Source: Bryobacterales bacterium (GTDB lineage Bacteria; Acidobacteriota; Terriglobia; Bryobacterales; Bryobacteraceae). From it: a DNA stretch of 17,074 bases. The stretch covers positions 14,809 to 31,882 of the forward strand of contig PLRZ01000720.1 in NCBI GenBank assembly GCA_003164075.1, given 5' to 3'. The position numbers were made by a program, and so were the translations under genes. This document shows positions 1 to 8,335 of the stretch, in pieces (position 1 is the first letter of the stretch; each line of letters starts with the position of its first letter). The notes under the pieces are model-generated. The model was not told the origin of the DNA, made no database searches, and saw only the letters and a program-made list of their open reading frames with translations.

Positions 1-195
1 CTCGCGGTTCCGGGCTCGTTGAAACTGCTCCCGACGACACCTTCGCAAGTGGAGGACCTCGCACAGGACTACGAAGAGATGCAAGTGATGCTGTTCGGTG
101 CACCTCCTCAATTCCAAGACATTCTTGATGAATTAAGAAACCTGGAGGCCGAGATTAACGCAACCGCTCAAAAAGACGAGTTGGGAAGCCCATGA
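1..195 (+). CDS. C-terminal 64 residues of a gene, AbiEii/AbiGii-like nucleotidyltransferase suspected (5' end outside window)
   Basis: The reading frame is open from the first base and ends at TGA 193-195, giving 64 residues of a longer protein. The visible part is acidic and helical, with an MLFGAPP segment followed by a helix ending in LRNLEAEIN. A helix, then an '(M)xFGxPPxF' turn, then a helix ending in 'LEaxIN' is what I associate with the C-termini of AbiEii/AbiGii-type toxin nucleotidyltransferases, which act in abortive-infection and toxin-antitoxin pairs. The catalytic nucleotidyltransferase part would lie left of the window, so the assignment rests on a short tail and is tentative. 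About 206 bp separate it from the helicase gene, so it is probably not part of that operon. If right, it adds a second defence module next to the operon. Confidence 0.45.
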   Translation, partial: LAVPGSLKLLPTTPSQVEDLAQDYEEMQVMLFGAPPQFQDILDELRNLEAEINATAQKDELGSP

Positions 196-401
196 CTCTA
201 CAAGCGCAGACGGCTGTTAAAGCAGACTAAGTCGGACGATGTCGGGCAGGGCCAACAAACTTCGCCCCGTCCATCGTTCCGATGAAGCGATCTAAACTGC
301 ATAGGGATGCTAATGCAGACGGTATCTGGAGGCCGTGCCGTGAGGACGGCATGAAGGGGCGGATATAGGTCCCTTGGTGGGCACGAAGTGTTGGAGGATG
401 C
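196..401 (+). promoter_or_regulatory. Leader region of the defence operon, with an 8-bp hairpin and a Shine-Dalgarno site
   Basis: No protein-coding gene is convincing in these 206 bp, and transcription of the operon should start here. An inverted repeat at 334-341 and 346-353 can form an 8-bp stem (one G-U pair) closed by a GAGG tetraloop, about 50 bp before the start codon. GGAGG at 393-397 is the ribosome site for GTG 402, with a short 4-nt gap. GCAGAC occurs three times (206-211, 222-227, 315-320). I see no confident -35/-10 pair. The hairpin could be an operator or a translation-control element, but there is no direct evidence for either. Confidence 0.4.
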
Positions 402-3400
402 GTGAACGTTTTTGACTTGGATCAATCAATCATCGGAGACTACGAGCGGTTTGCGAGATCATTTACGCAGATTCGGGCTGAAGATATCCGAACTCAGGTC
501 GATGCTCTTTACGCAACGGGGCGCTTTTGGCCCGAGCCACTGATTAGCATCAATCCCCACTATGAACGCGACGCGAGCGTCGAGACGTTGGTGGAAGAGG
601 GATTCTTGCATCCAGACACGGCGAAGATCTTTCGCGTTGGTGATTCTCCGATCACTTTGTATCGGCATCAGGCACAGGCTGTCGCAAAAGCCTCCAAAGG
701 CAATAGTTTCGTAGTCACAACGGGGACAGGTTCTGGAAAGTCCCTCTGTTTCTTCATCCCGATCATCGACGCAGCTATCCGAGCGCGAGCGGCTGGTGAT
801 AAACCGCGTACTCGGGCGATCATCGTGTACCCGATGAATGCGCTGGCGAATAGCCAGATGCAGGAGCTCCAGAAGTTCGTAGAGCAGGCTGGCCTTCCAG
901 AAGCGTTGCGACCCACCTTTGCTCGATATACAGGGCAAGAGGACAACGAGGAACGGGATCTGATCAAGACTGCAAAACCCGATATCCTCCTCACGAATTT
1001 CATGATGCTTGAACTGCTCATGACGCGACAGAGTGAGCGGGACCAGACGGTGATCGGCAATGCGGAAGGGCTCGATTTCCTCGTGCTCGATGAACTCCAC
1101 ACTTATCGTGGACGCCAAGGAGCCGACGTAGCGATGCTCGTTCGCCGGGTCCGCGATCGTCTTTGCAGAAACAAGGTGCCAATCTGCATCGGCACCTCGG
1201 CGACCATGGCCAATGAAGGAGAGGACCAAACTCGTGCGGCTGCAGTGGCGAAGGTTGCGACTCGTCTCTTCGGAGTGAGAGTCACACCTGACGCCATCAT
1301 CGACGAAAGCCTAGAAAGAGCCACCGATGCCGCCGTAAAGGTCTCTCGGCAGAGCTTGGCGTCAGCAGTCGACTCGGAAATTCCCAGATCACTTGGCGAT
1401 GATGCTCTCCGTTCGCATCCTCTGGCGATCTGGATTGAGCTTCAAATCGGACTCCGAGACGGGCAACGGCTAAGCCGTCGCGACCCCATTACGATCCGCG
1501 AGGCAGCGGCCCGGCTGGCGAAGGACGCTGACCGCGATGAGACGCGGTGCCGGCTGCAACTTCAGAACATGCTGACGTTGATGAGCAAACCGGCCGCGGA
1601 ACGGGGCGGGAAGGGCGAGCGGGCCTTCTTGGCGTTCAAGCTCCACCGATTCATTTCCGGCGCCGGCTTCGTCTATGCGACCCTGAAGGGTGCCGGACAG
1701 CGCCGGGTAACGCTAGAAGGCCAACGATTCGATCCAGCCGATCCGGACTCTCGCCTCTATCCCACGTTCTTCTGCCGAACCTGCGGGCAGGAATTTCATC
1801 CGGTGCTTCTCGCAAGTCGAGACAACGCTCGCCATGTGCTGCCCCGAGCCATAGACGAGACGCCGATTGAAGATGAAGATTCGGACGAGGAGGCGGGATA
1901 CCTCATGCCGGAGCCGGATGACGATCCGGATTATGGATTCTCTGGCGAGGCAGAAGATTTTCCAGAAGAATGGACAGAGATCGGGCCGGGTGGTGTCAGG
2001 CGGTTGAGGTCAGACAGGCGCCCTCTCGCGCCCCAGCGAATCGCGGTCGGCGCGACAGGCAAAGTTGGGACCGATGGCAAGAATTCCCTATTTCTGCCCG
2101 GAAAGTTTCGGTTCTGTCCAAACTGCAAGGATCAACCACCTGGACAAGCTCGCGAGATCAATAAGCTCGCCGGCCTTTCCGCGGAAGGTCGAAGTTCGGC
2201 AACTACCCTCTTGGTGTCCAGCGCACTGCGATGGATGAATCGACCAGCCAATAAGGTTCAGGCTGATAAGCGAAAGCTTCTGGGGTTTACAGACAATCGC
2301 CAGGACGCAGCTCTCCAAGCTGGGCACTTCAATGATTTCTTGTTTGTTTCGCTCTTTCGAGCGGCAACCCTGACTGCTGTCCGGGCAGCCGGTCAAAGCG
2401 GTCTCGGCGACGATGAATTCGGGCGGCGCCTACAATCCGCGCTGGGTTTCACTTCGGTCAATAAAGCGAGGCGGGCCGAGTGGTTATCGCGTCCGGAAGT
2501 GATTGGAGTTGGATTGATTGAAGCCGAACGCGCCCTTTCTCGTGTTCTCGCTCATCGTGTTTGGGCCGACCAGCGTCGCGGTTGGAGGTTCACCAATCCA
2601 AGCCTGGAAGAGTTGGGGCTGATTCGGGCGGCGTACGTCGGAGTTGATGAATCGGTAGCCGATCCGGAAGCCTTCGCGTCCGCGGCGCCGGAAGTGCTCC
2701 GCCTCTCTCCGGAAAAGCGCCGACAAGCACTGCTCATCCTTCTGGATACCCTTCGCCGGGGCTTGGCCGTCACTGCCGACGCGTTGGACCCAGCCATGGT
2801 CGACATCATCGCCACCGCAGCCAGGCAAACCCTTCGTCACCCTTGGTCCATCGCCCAACAGGAGAATCCCCGTATTGCGGCAGCCCTCATGATCGACGCC
2901 CCGCGTCGAGAAGACGTCCAGTTACGAGGCGAACCGCTCATCGTTCGTGGTGGACCTCGCAGCAGGCTCGCGAAGCAACTGAATCGCACCGAGATGTGGG
3001 GTGGGCGGCTCTCCGCACAAGCTTATCTAGACGTGGTCCGGTCTCTCCTGGAAATCGCGGAGCGGTACCAGCTCGTTCGCCGGGTTCCAACAACATTCGA
3101 TATCGATGGCTGGCGGCTGGAAGCAAACGCGATCCGCTTGGTTGAAGGCACAGGCCGGGATGATGCAAAGCCCGTCAACACGTACTTCGTCAACCTTTAT
3201 GAAACTCTCGCTCACTCCTTGGCTCAGGGTGGCGAAGGATTGTTTGGCCTCGAAAGCCGCGAACACACGGCCCAGGTCGAGCAGGAACGCCGCGAATGGC
3301 GCGAATGGCGTTTTCGCTGGGGGACTGAGGACCGTGACAAGTTGGAACGCGACAAGGAAAAACTGCGGGAAGAAGGCGAGCCAAACGTGTTCCTTCCGAC

Positions 3401-5588
3401 GCTATTCTGCTCGCCGACGATGGAGCTCGGGGTCGATATTTCAGCGCTGAATGCGGTCTACCTGCGCAATGTTCCGCCAACACCGGCCAATTACGCCCAA
3501 CGCTCTGGCCGTGCCGGACGGTCAGGCCAAGCAGCGCTGGTGGTTACATATTGTGCCGCACAGAGCCCTCACGACCAGCACTATTTTGGGAAGCCCCAGG
3601 AGATGGTAAGTGGTATCGTTCGGCCACCGGCCCTCGAGCTGGCGAATCGCGATCTGATCGAATCTCATCTTCACGCGGTATGGCTCGCCGAATCCGGTCA
3701 GAATCTCAAAGAGGACATCCCCCATGTTCTGGACCTCGGTATCGCACACTTGCCCATTCGGAAGGAGATCGAAGCCAATCTCTCCGCCAGCGACCTCGCC
3801 AAGCGGGCGAGCGTGGCCATGCTCCGAATCCTGGAGAGTGTGAGCGCCGAGCTCAACATCGAGAACGCTCCGTGGGCCGCGGATCGCGACTCGTTCGTGA
3901 GTGCCGTTTCCGCCGCCGCGCCTTGCCGATTCTCGTCTGCGTTCGAACGTTGGCGGCAACTTTATCTGAGTGCCCATGCACAGTTGATGGAAGCCAATCG
4001 CAAGTCCGAGATGCACGGGCTCAGCAGCGGCGAACGCCGCGACGCAAAACTGGCACAAGCGCAGGCCAATGAGCAACTCGCACTGCTCGAAAAGGGCCGA
4101 TCCACCGGCGGGTCGGACTTCTACACGTACCGTTACTTGGCGACAGAAGGCTTCCTGCCAGGATATAACTTTCCGCGTTTACCGATCTACGCCTATGTTC
4201 CCGCCCTCGGTGCGGGAGGGCCCAAAGCGGCCTACCTACAGCGTGCGCGGTTCCTCGCGATCGCTGAGTTTGGGCCGCGCAGTCTTATCTATCACGAGGG
4301 GCGCGCGTTCCGCGTTCACAAAGCCAAACTCTCGCCAGAACAGCGTAATGCGGATGGAGGACGCCTGGCCACCAAAACTCTTTTTGTCTGTGAGCAATGC
4401 GGGGCCGCGCACGACTCCGAGCCTGAACGTTGTCACGTTTGCAACGCCAACATGGGTGGCGTCAATCCGATCCGCAACATTGTTCGAATCGACAACGTCG
4501 AAACCAAGCCGGCCGAACGAATCACCGCTAACGACGAAGACAGACAGCGGCAGGGTTTCGAGATTCAAACGGTGTTCTCCTGGCCACGTCGCGATGGGCG
4601 ATTTGATGTGACCTCTGCAATTGCGCAGGACGAACATGGGCCTATTCTGCGAATCGACTACGCACCCGGCGCTACGATAAGCAGAGTCAATAAAGGGCTT
4701 CGGCGCAGGAAAGAGAAGAGTCTTCTCGGTTTCGGGATCGAACCCGCTTCCGGCCGTTGGGTCGGCAGCCCCGAGGAAGCCAACGACGGCGACGCGGATC
4801 AGGCGCCACCCGACAGTGCTGCCCCGCAACGGATCGTCCCAATCGTGGAAGACAATAAGAACGCGGCGCTTTTCAGATTGGCTGTGGAACCTCGGTCCAT
4901 GGTGACTACTACCACGCTTCAACATGCATTCACACGCGGCCTTGAGACCGTATTCCAGTTGGAAGAGGGTGAGACGCTCACCGAGCCAGTGCCGAACCGA
5001 GATAACCGAAAGGCCATTCTCGCGTTTGAGGCAACAGAGGGCGGAGCCGGAGTATTGACGCGTCTGGTATCAGAACCGAAACGACTCGCCGATGTTGCCA
5101 GGTCCGCTCTTGGCTTAATGCACTTCCAGAATCTCGATTTTGCTATTGGCACGGGCGACCCCGCCGACCTAGTCGAAGATGCAAATGCTCAATGTGTGAA
5201 GGGCTGCTATCGGTGCCTCCTGTCCTACTACAACCAACCGGACCACGAACACATTGACCGCACAGATCCCGAACTTCTGGAGACTCTGCTTCGCCTCGCA
5301 CGCGCTAACGTAATCCCCATGGTGGTCAAGCAGCCTAACAACACAAATAGCCTGAACGCACGAATCAACGGCGCAGGCGTGCCAGACCCCGATCCGAATC
5401 CCCTACTGGTCGCCGGCACGTCGTTCCCCCTTGTGTGGCGCTCCCATCTAGTAGTGGCATCGGAAATCGCACTCACACCAGAACAGCGGTCCGCTCTGGA
5501 GGCTCTTGGCTTTTCCGTTGTTCACATTGACAACAATTCCAGTGAAGCGCCCGCCGAACTCGTGAGGTTGCTGGGAGTCCGACAATGA
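402..5588 (+). CDS. Large superfamily-2 helicase with C-terminal DUF1998/MZB-type Zn region (DISARM DrmA/DrmB-like, in one chain)
   Basis: A 1728-residue ATP-dependent helicase. Visible motifs: Walker A TTGTGSGKS at 106-114, DELH (motif II) at 230-233, SAT (motif III) in 266-268, FTDNRQDAA at 629-637, PTMELGVDIS (motif V) at 1005-1014 and QRSGRAGR (motif VI) at 1033-1040. A large insert splits the two RecA lobes; it carries CxxC pairs at 458/461 and 572/575 and an acidic stretch at about 481-526. A Cys4 zinc ribbon lies at 1330/1333/1344/1347. The C-terminus has EGGAGVL (1546-1552) and a C-x4-... pattern with C1598, C1602, C1605 followed by the NQxDHxxxDR signature, typical of DUF1998/MZB helicase-associated domains. 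In DISARM the helicase (DrmA) and DUF1998 (DrmB) parts are separate proteins; here both are in one chain. MrfA/YprA-type repair helicases share the architecture but are far shorter. The GTG start follows GGAGG (393-397). The stop overlaps the next start (ATGA). Confidence 0.9.
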   Translation: MNVFDLDQSIIGDYERFARSFTQIRAEDIRTQVDALYATGRFWPEPLISINPHYERDASVETLVEEGFLHPDTAKIFRVGDSPITLYRHQAQAVAKASKGNSFVVTTGTGSGKSLCFFIPIIDAAIRARAAGDKPRTRAIIVYPMNALANSQMQELQKFVEQAGLPEALRPTFARYTGQEDNEERDLIKTAKPDILLTNFMMLELLMTRQSERDQTVIGNAEGLDFLVLDELHTYRGRQGADVAMLVRRVRDRLCRNKVPICIGTSATMANEGEDQTRAAAVAKVATRLFGVRVTPDAIIDESLERATDAAVKVSRQSLASAVDSEIPRSLGDDALRSHPLAIWIELQIGLRDGQRLSRRDPITIREAAARLAKDADRDETRCRLQLQNMLTLMSKPAAERGGKGERAFLAFKLHRFISGAGFVYATLKGAGQRRVTLEGQRFDPADPDSRLYPTFFCRTCGQEFHPVLLASRDNARHVLPRAIDETPIEDEDSDEEAGYLMPEPDDDPDYGFSGEAEDFPEEWTEIGPGGVRRLRSDRRPLAPQRIAVGATGKVGTDGKNSLFLPGKFRFCPNCKDQPPGQAREINKLAGLSAEGRSSATTLLVSSALRWMNRPANKVQADKRKLLGFTDNRQDAALQAGHFNDFLFVSLFRAATLTAVRAAGQSGLGDDEFGRRLQSALGFTSVNKARRAEWLSRPEVIGVGLIEAERALSRVLAHRVWADQRRGWRFTNPSLEELGLIRAAYVGVDESVADPEAFASAAPEVLRLSPEKRRQALLILLDTLRRGLAVTADALDPAMVDIIATAARQTLRHPWSIAQQENPRIAAALMIDAPRREDVQLRGEPLIVRGGPRSRLAKQLNRTEMWGGRLSAQAYLDVVRSLLEIAERYQLVRRVPTTFDIDGWRLEANAIRLVEGTGRDDAKPVNTYFVNLYETLAHSLAQGGEGLFGLESREHTAQVEQERREWREWRFRWGTEDRDKLERDKEKLREEGEPNVFLPTLFCSPTMELGVDISALNAVYLRNVPPTPANYAQRSGRAGRSGQAALVVTYCAAQSPHDQHYFGKPQEMVSGIVRPPALELANRDLIESHLHAVWLAESGQNLKEDIPHVLDLGIAHLPIRKEIEANLSASDLAKRASVAMLRILESVSAELNIENAPWAADRDSFVSAVSAAAPCRFSSAFERWRQLYLSAHAQLMEANRKSEMHGLSSGERRDAKLAQAQANEQLALLEKGRSTGGSDFYTYRYLATEGFLPGYNFPRLPIYAYVPALGAGGPKAAYLQRARFLAIAEFGPRSLIYHEGRAFRVHKAKLSPEQRNADGGRLATKTLFVCEQCGAAHDSEPERCHVCNANMGGVNPIRNIVRIDNVETKPAERITANDEDRQRQGFEIQTVFSWPRRDGRFDVTSAIAQDEHGPILRIDYAPGATISRVNKGLRRRKEKSLLGFGIEPASGRWVGSPEEANDGDADQAPPDSAAPQRIVPIVEDNKNAALFRLAVEPRSMVTTTTLQHAFTRGLETVFQLEEGETLTEPVPNRDNRKAILAFEATEGGAGVLTRLVSEPKRLADVARSALGLMHFQNLDFAIGTGDPADLVEDANAQCVKGCYRCLLSYYNQPDHEHIDRTDPELLETLLRLARANVIPMVVKQPNNTNSLNARINGAGVPDPDPNPLLVAGTSFPLVWRSHLVVASEIALTPEQRSALEALGFSVVHIDNNSSEAPAELVRLLGVRQ

Positions 5589-8335
5589 GTACCCAGTTCG
5601 CACCAGGGGATCTCGTCTTTGCGCGCGGGCGGGAATGGGTGGCCATGCCGTCCCCAGAGGCCGATTGGCTTTGCCTTCGACCGCTATCCGGAGCTGAGGC
5701 GGACATTCAGTACCTGCGTCCAGAACTAGAGCGCGATCCCGTCAGGCCGGCGCGCTTTGGATTACCCGACTCAAAGGTGCTGGCAACTCAGGACGCCGCG
5801 CGAATTCTGGCGGACGCACTTCGTCTATCGCTGAGAAGAGGAGCAGGCCCATTCCGATCGGCAGCAAGACTCGGGTTCGAACCACGCGCCTACCAATTGG
5901 TTCCTCTATTGATGGCGCTTCGCCTCCCAACCGTGCGGCTCATGATCGCGGACGACGTCGGTATCGGTAAAACCATCGAGGCCGGCCTTATCATCCGCGA
6001 ATTGCTCGACCGCGGCGAGGTTGATCGGATCGCAGTGCTCTGTCCTCCGCACCTGGTGGAGCAGTGGACCACCGAACTTAAGACAAAGTTTGACCTCGAT
6101 GCCGTGGCTGTCACCGCCGCCACCGCGGCCCGCCTGGAACGGGGACTACCCGCGTCGCAAACACTCTTCGACGCCCATCCCTTCACGGTCGTGAGCCTGG
6201 ACTACATCAAAGCAGACAAGCGGCGCGACAGCTTCGCACGATCCTGTCCCAAGACCATTGTTGTCGACGAGGCACACGCGTGCGTCGGTGCGCATCAAGG
6301 CAGGCAGCAGCGGTTTGAACTGCTCAAGCTCCTCTCCCAGGATCAGGAGCGCCATCTCATTCTTTTGACCGCTACGCCGCACAGTGGAGATGAGGCCGCT
6401 TTCGACCGGCTACTCGGCCTTCTCGATCCTGGTTTCTCTTTGGGTGCATTGGACGATGAAGATTCGCGAATCCGCCTGGCGCGACATTTCGTTCAACGGC
6501 AGCGCGTCGATATCACCGGGCGCGATTGGGGTGAAGACCGCTCTTTCCCTCGCCATGAGACAACCGAACAGCCTTACCCGCTCGATTCCGCTCATCTCTC
6601 GTTTCACGAAGCCGTCCTCGACTATTGCCTCAGCGTAGTGTCTACCTCGGGAGAGGATCAACACCGGAGACGCCTCGCTTTCTGGGGAACGCTGGCACTC
6701 ATGCGCTGCGTTGGATCGTCTCCCGCCGCCGCAGCCAGCGCCCTCCGCAATCGGCTTTCCGGGGATCTGGACAAGCTTGGGGAACAGGTCTTCGACGATG
6801 ATGAAGCCGAGTCGATTGATGTCGAACCTGCATCAGGACTCGCGAAGGACGAAGCACTGGAGCAGTTGATCGCGCAGGCGGACCGGCTGGTCAAGGCCAA
6901 AGACCCGAAGTTATCCGCCGTCGTTGAGCTCCTTAAACCGCTGGTCGCCCAGGGAGCCAATCCCGTCGTATTCTGCCGCTTCATCGCCACTGCGGAACAC
7001 GTCGCGGAGGGACTGCGCAAGGCTTTTCCTCATCTCCGCGTCGAGGCGGTGACTGGAGTACTTCCCTCTGACGAACGCCGCGCTCGCGTCGACGACATGG
7101 GCTCCGCGATGCAGCGGTTGCTTGTTGCTACCGACTGCCTCTCGGAAGGCATTAATCTCCAGACTCTCTTTGACGCCGTCGTCCACTACGACCTCTCGTG
7201 GAATCCAACGCGCCACCAACAGCGTGAGGGTCGAGTGGACCGCTTCGGCCAGTCCTCGCTCATTGTTCGCTCCGTTCTCCTCTATTCCCCAGATAGCGCG
7301 ATCGATGGAGCGGTGCTTGATGTCATTCTGCGTAAGGCCGCAGCCATCCGGAAAGCAACGGGCGTAACCGTTCCATTACCGGAGGAGCGCGGAGCTGTTA
7401 CCGGCGCTCTGATGAATGCGGTGCTTCTGCGCAAGGGCAAATCACCACAGTTGAGTTTAGATTTTGGCTTCGACCAAGATGCCCGAAGCATGGAGACGCG
7501 ATGGCGCGATGCGCAGGAAGGCGAAAGCCGCTCCCGCGCTCGATTCGCCCAGAACGCGATCAAGCCCCAGGAAGTCGCACCCGAATGGCGCCGGTGGCGG
7601 GAGCTCATGGGTGGACCCGCCGAAGTTCGTCGTTTCGTGGAACGCGCCCTGAGCCGACTGGACGCTCCCTTGGATCTGAGTGGAACTGTGCCACAGGCGC
7701 ACTTGAGCGCACTGCCCGTGACGCTGAAAGAACGGCTGGCTGCCCGCGGCCTCGAAGGCTCCATCCGGCTAGGCTTTGAGGAACCAGCCCCGCCTAACGC
7801 GGAAGTTGTGGTCCGAAGCCATCCTCTACCGGCGACGCTCGCCGAAGCGCTCCTCGAAGCGGCACTCGATCCCAGTGCCAGCCCTGTACCGCCGATCGGT
7901 CGGGCCGGCGCGTGGCTGACCCCGGCTGTCAAAATAATCACAACACTCGCTCTCCTTCGCTTGCGCTTCAAACTGGTGATTCGAGGGCGCAAGGAGAAGT
8001 TGTTGCTCGTCGAAGAGTCCGCAGCAATCGCATTCGAAGGAACCGCCGAATCACCGTGCGCCGATGGCGCAGCCGCGTGGAGCCTGCTTGAAGTAAATGC
8101 CAGCGGCAATCTTGCAGACGTTGCTCGGGACCGCATGGTGGAACAAGCTCGAAGCCGAGTCTCGGCATTGCTCGACGGTCCAATAGCGGCATATGCCCGA
8201 CAACGAGCCGCATCGCTCGCAAAAGACCATGGCCGCGTTCGCACAGCCGGCATCAACGTCCCGCGCGTGACGGTTGAGCCAGTCTTGCCCGCTGACGTGA
8301 TGGGCGTCTTCGCATTGATTCCGGGGGGCATCTAA
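5585..8335 (+). CDS. SNF2/RapA-type helicase, DISARM DrmD-like
   Basis: A 916-residue SWI2/SNF2-family DNA translocase. The N-terminal 60 residues form a small beta-rich segment around GDLVFARGREWV. Then come a Q-motif-like EPRAYQLVPLLMALRL (99-114), Walker A DDVGIGKT (123-130), DEAH (228-231), LTATPHSG (261-268), DCLSEGINLQ (517-526) and QQREGRVDRFGQ (545-556), so both ATPase lobes are complete. The bacterial SNF2/RapA consensus of motif I is DEVGLGKT; here the second acidic residue is Asp. Length, N-terminal segment and motif spelling resemble DrmD of class 1 DISARM, although free-standing RapA-like helicases share them. The ATG overlaps the upstream TGA by 4 bp (ATGA), which points to translational coupling; the downstream gene starts directly after its TAA. 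The roughly 280 C-terminal residues have no motif I recognise. Confidence 0.88.
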   Translation: MSTQFAPGDLVFARGREWVAMPSPEADWLCLRPLSGAEADIQYLRPELERDPVRPARFGLPDSKVLATQDAARILADALRLSLRRGAGPFRSAARLGFEPRAYQLVPLLMALRLPTVRLMIADDVGIGKTIEAGLIIRELLDRGEVDRIAVLCPPHLVEQWTTELKTKFDLDAVAVTAATAARLERGLPASQTLFDAHPFTVVSLDYIKADKRRDSFARSCPKTIVVDEAHACVGAHQGRQQRFELLKLLSQDQERHLILLTATPHSGDEAAFDRLLGLLDPGFSLGALDDEDSRIRLARHFVQRQRVDITGRDWGEDRSFPRHETTEQPYPLDSAHLSFHEAVLDYCLSVVSTSGEDQHRRRLAFWGTLALMRCVGSSPAAAASALRNRLSGDLDKLGEQVFDDDEAESIDVEPASGLAKDEALEQLIAQADRLVKAKDPKLSAVVELLKPLVAQGANPVVFCRFIATAEHVAEGLRKAFPHLRVEAVTGVLPSDERRARVDDMGSAMQRLLVATDCLSEGINLQTLFDAVVHYDLSWNPTRHQQREGRVDRFGQSSLIVRSVLLYSPDSAIDGAVLDVILRKAAAIRKATGVTVPLPEERGAVTGALMNAVLLRKGKSPQLSLDFGFDQDARSMETRWRDAQEGESRSRARFAQNAIKPQEVAPEWRRWRELMGGPAEVRRFVERALSRLDAPLDLSGTVPQAHLSALPVTLKERLAARGLEGSIRLGFEEPAPPNAEVVVRSHPLPATLAEALLEAALDPSASPVPPIGRAGAWLTPAVKIITTLALLRLRFKLVIRGRKEKLLLVEESAAIAFEGTAESPCADGAAAWSLLEVNASGNLADVARDRMVEQARSRVSALLDGPIAAYARQRAASLAKDHGRVRTAGINVPRVTVEPVLPADVMGVFALIPGGI

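Noticed and set aside
206..322. Three GCAGAC copies as operator half-sites
   Set aside because: A 6-mer three times in an irregular layout is weak; no symmetry and no regulator gene nearby.
402..5588. Stand-alone MrfA/YprA repair helicase
   Set aside because: The domain plan is shared, but the protein is more than twice the usual length and is co-translated with a methylase and a nuclease.
7282..8331. 349-codon open frame on the minus strand
   Set aside because: It is antisense to the SNF2 helicase gene, rich in Ser/Arg/Ala as expected for a GC-rich shadow frame, and has no motif.
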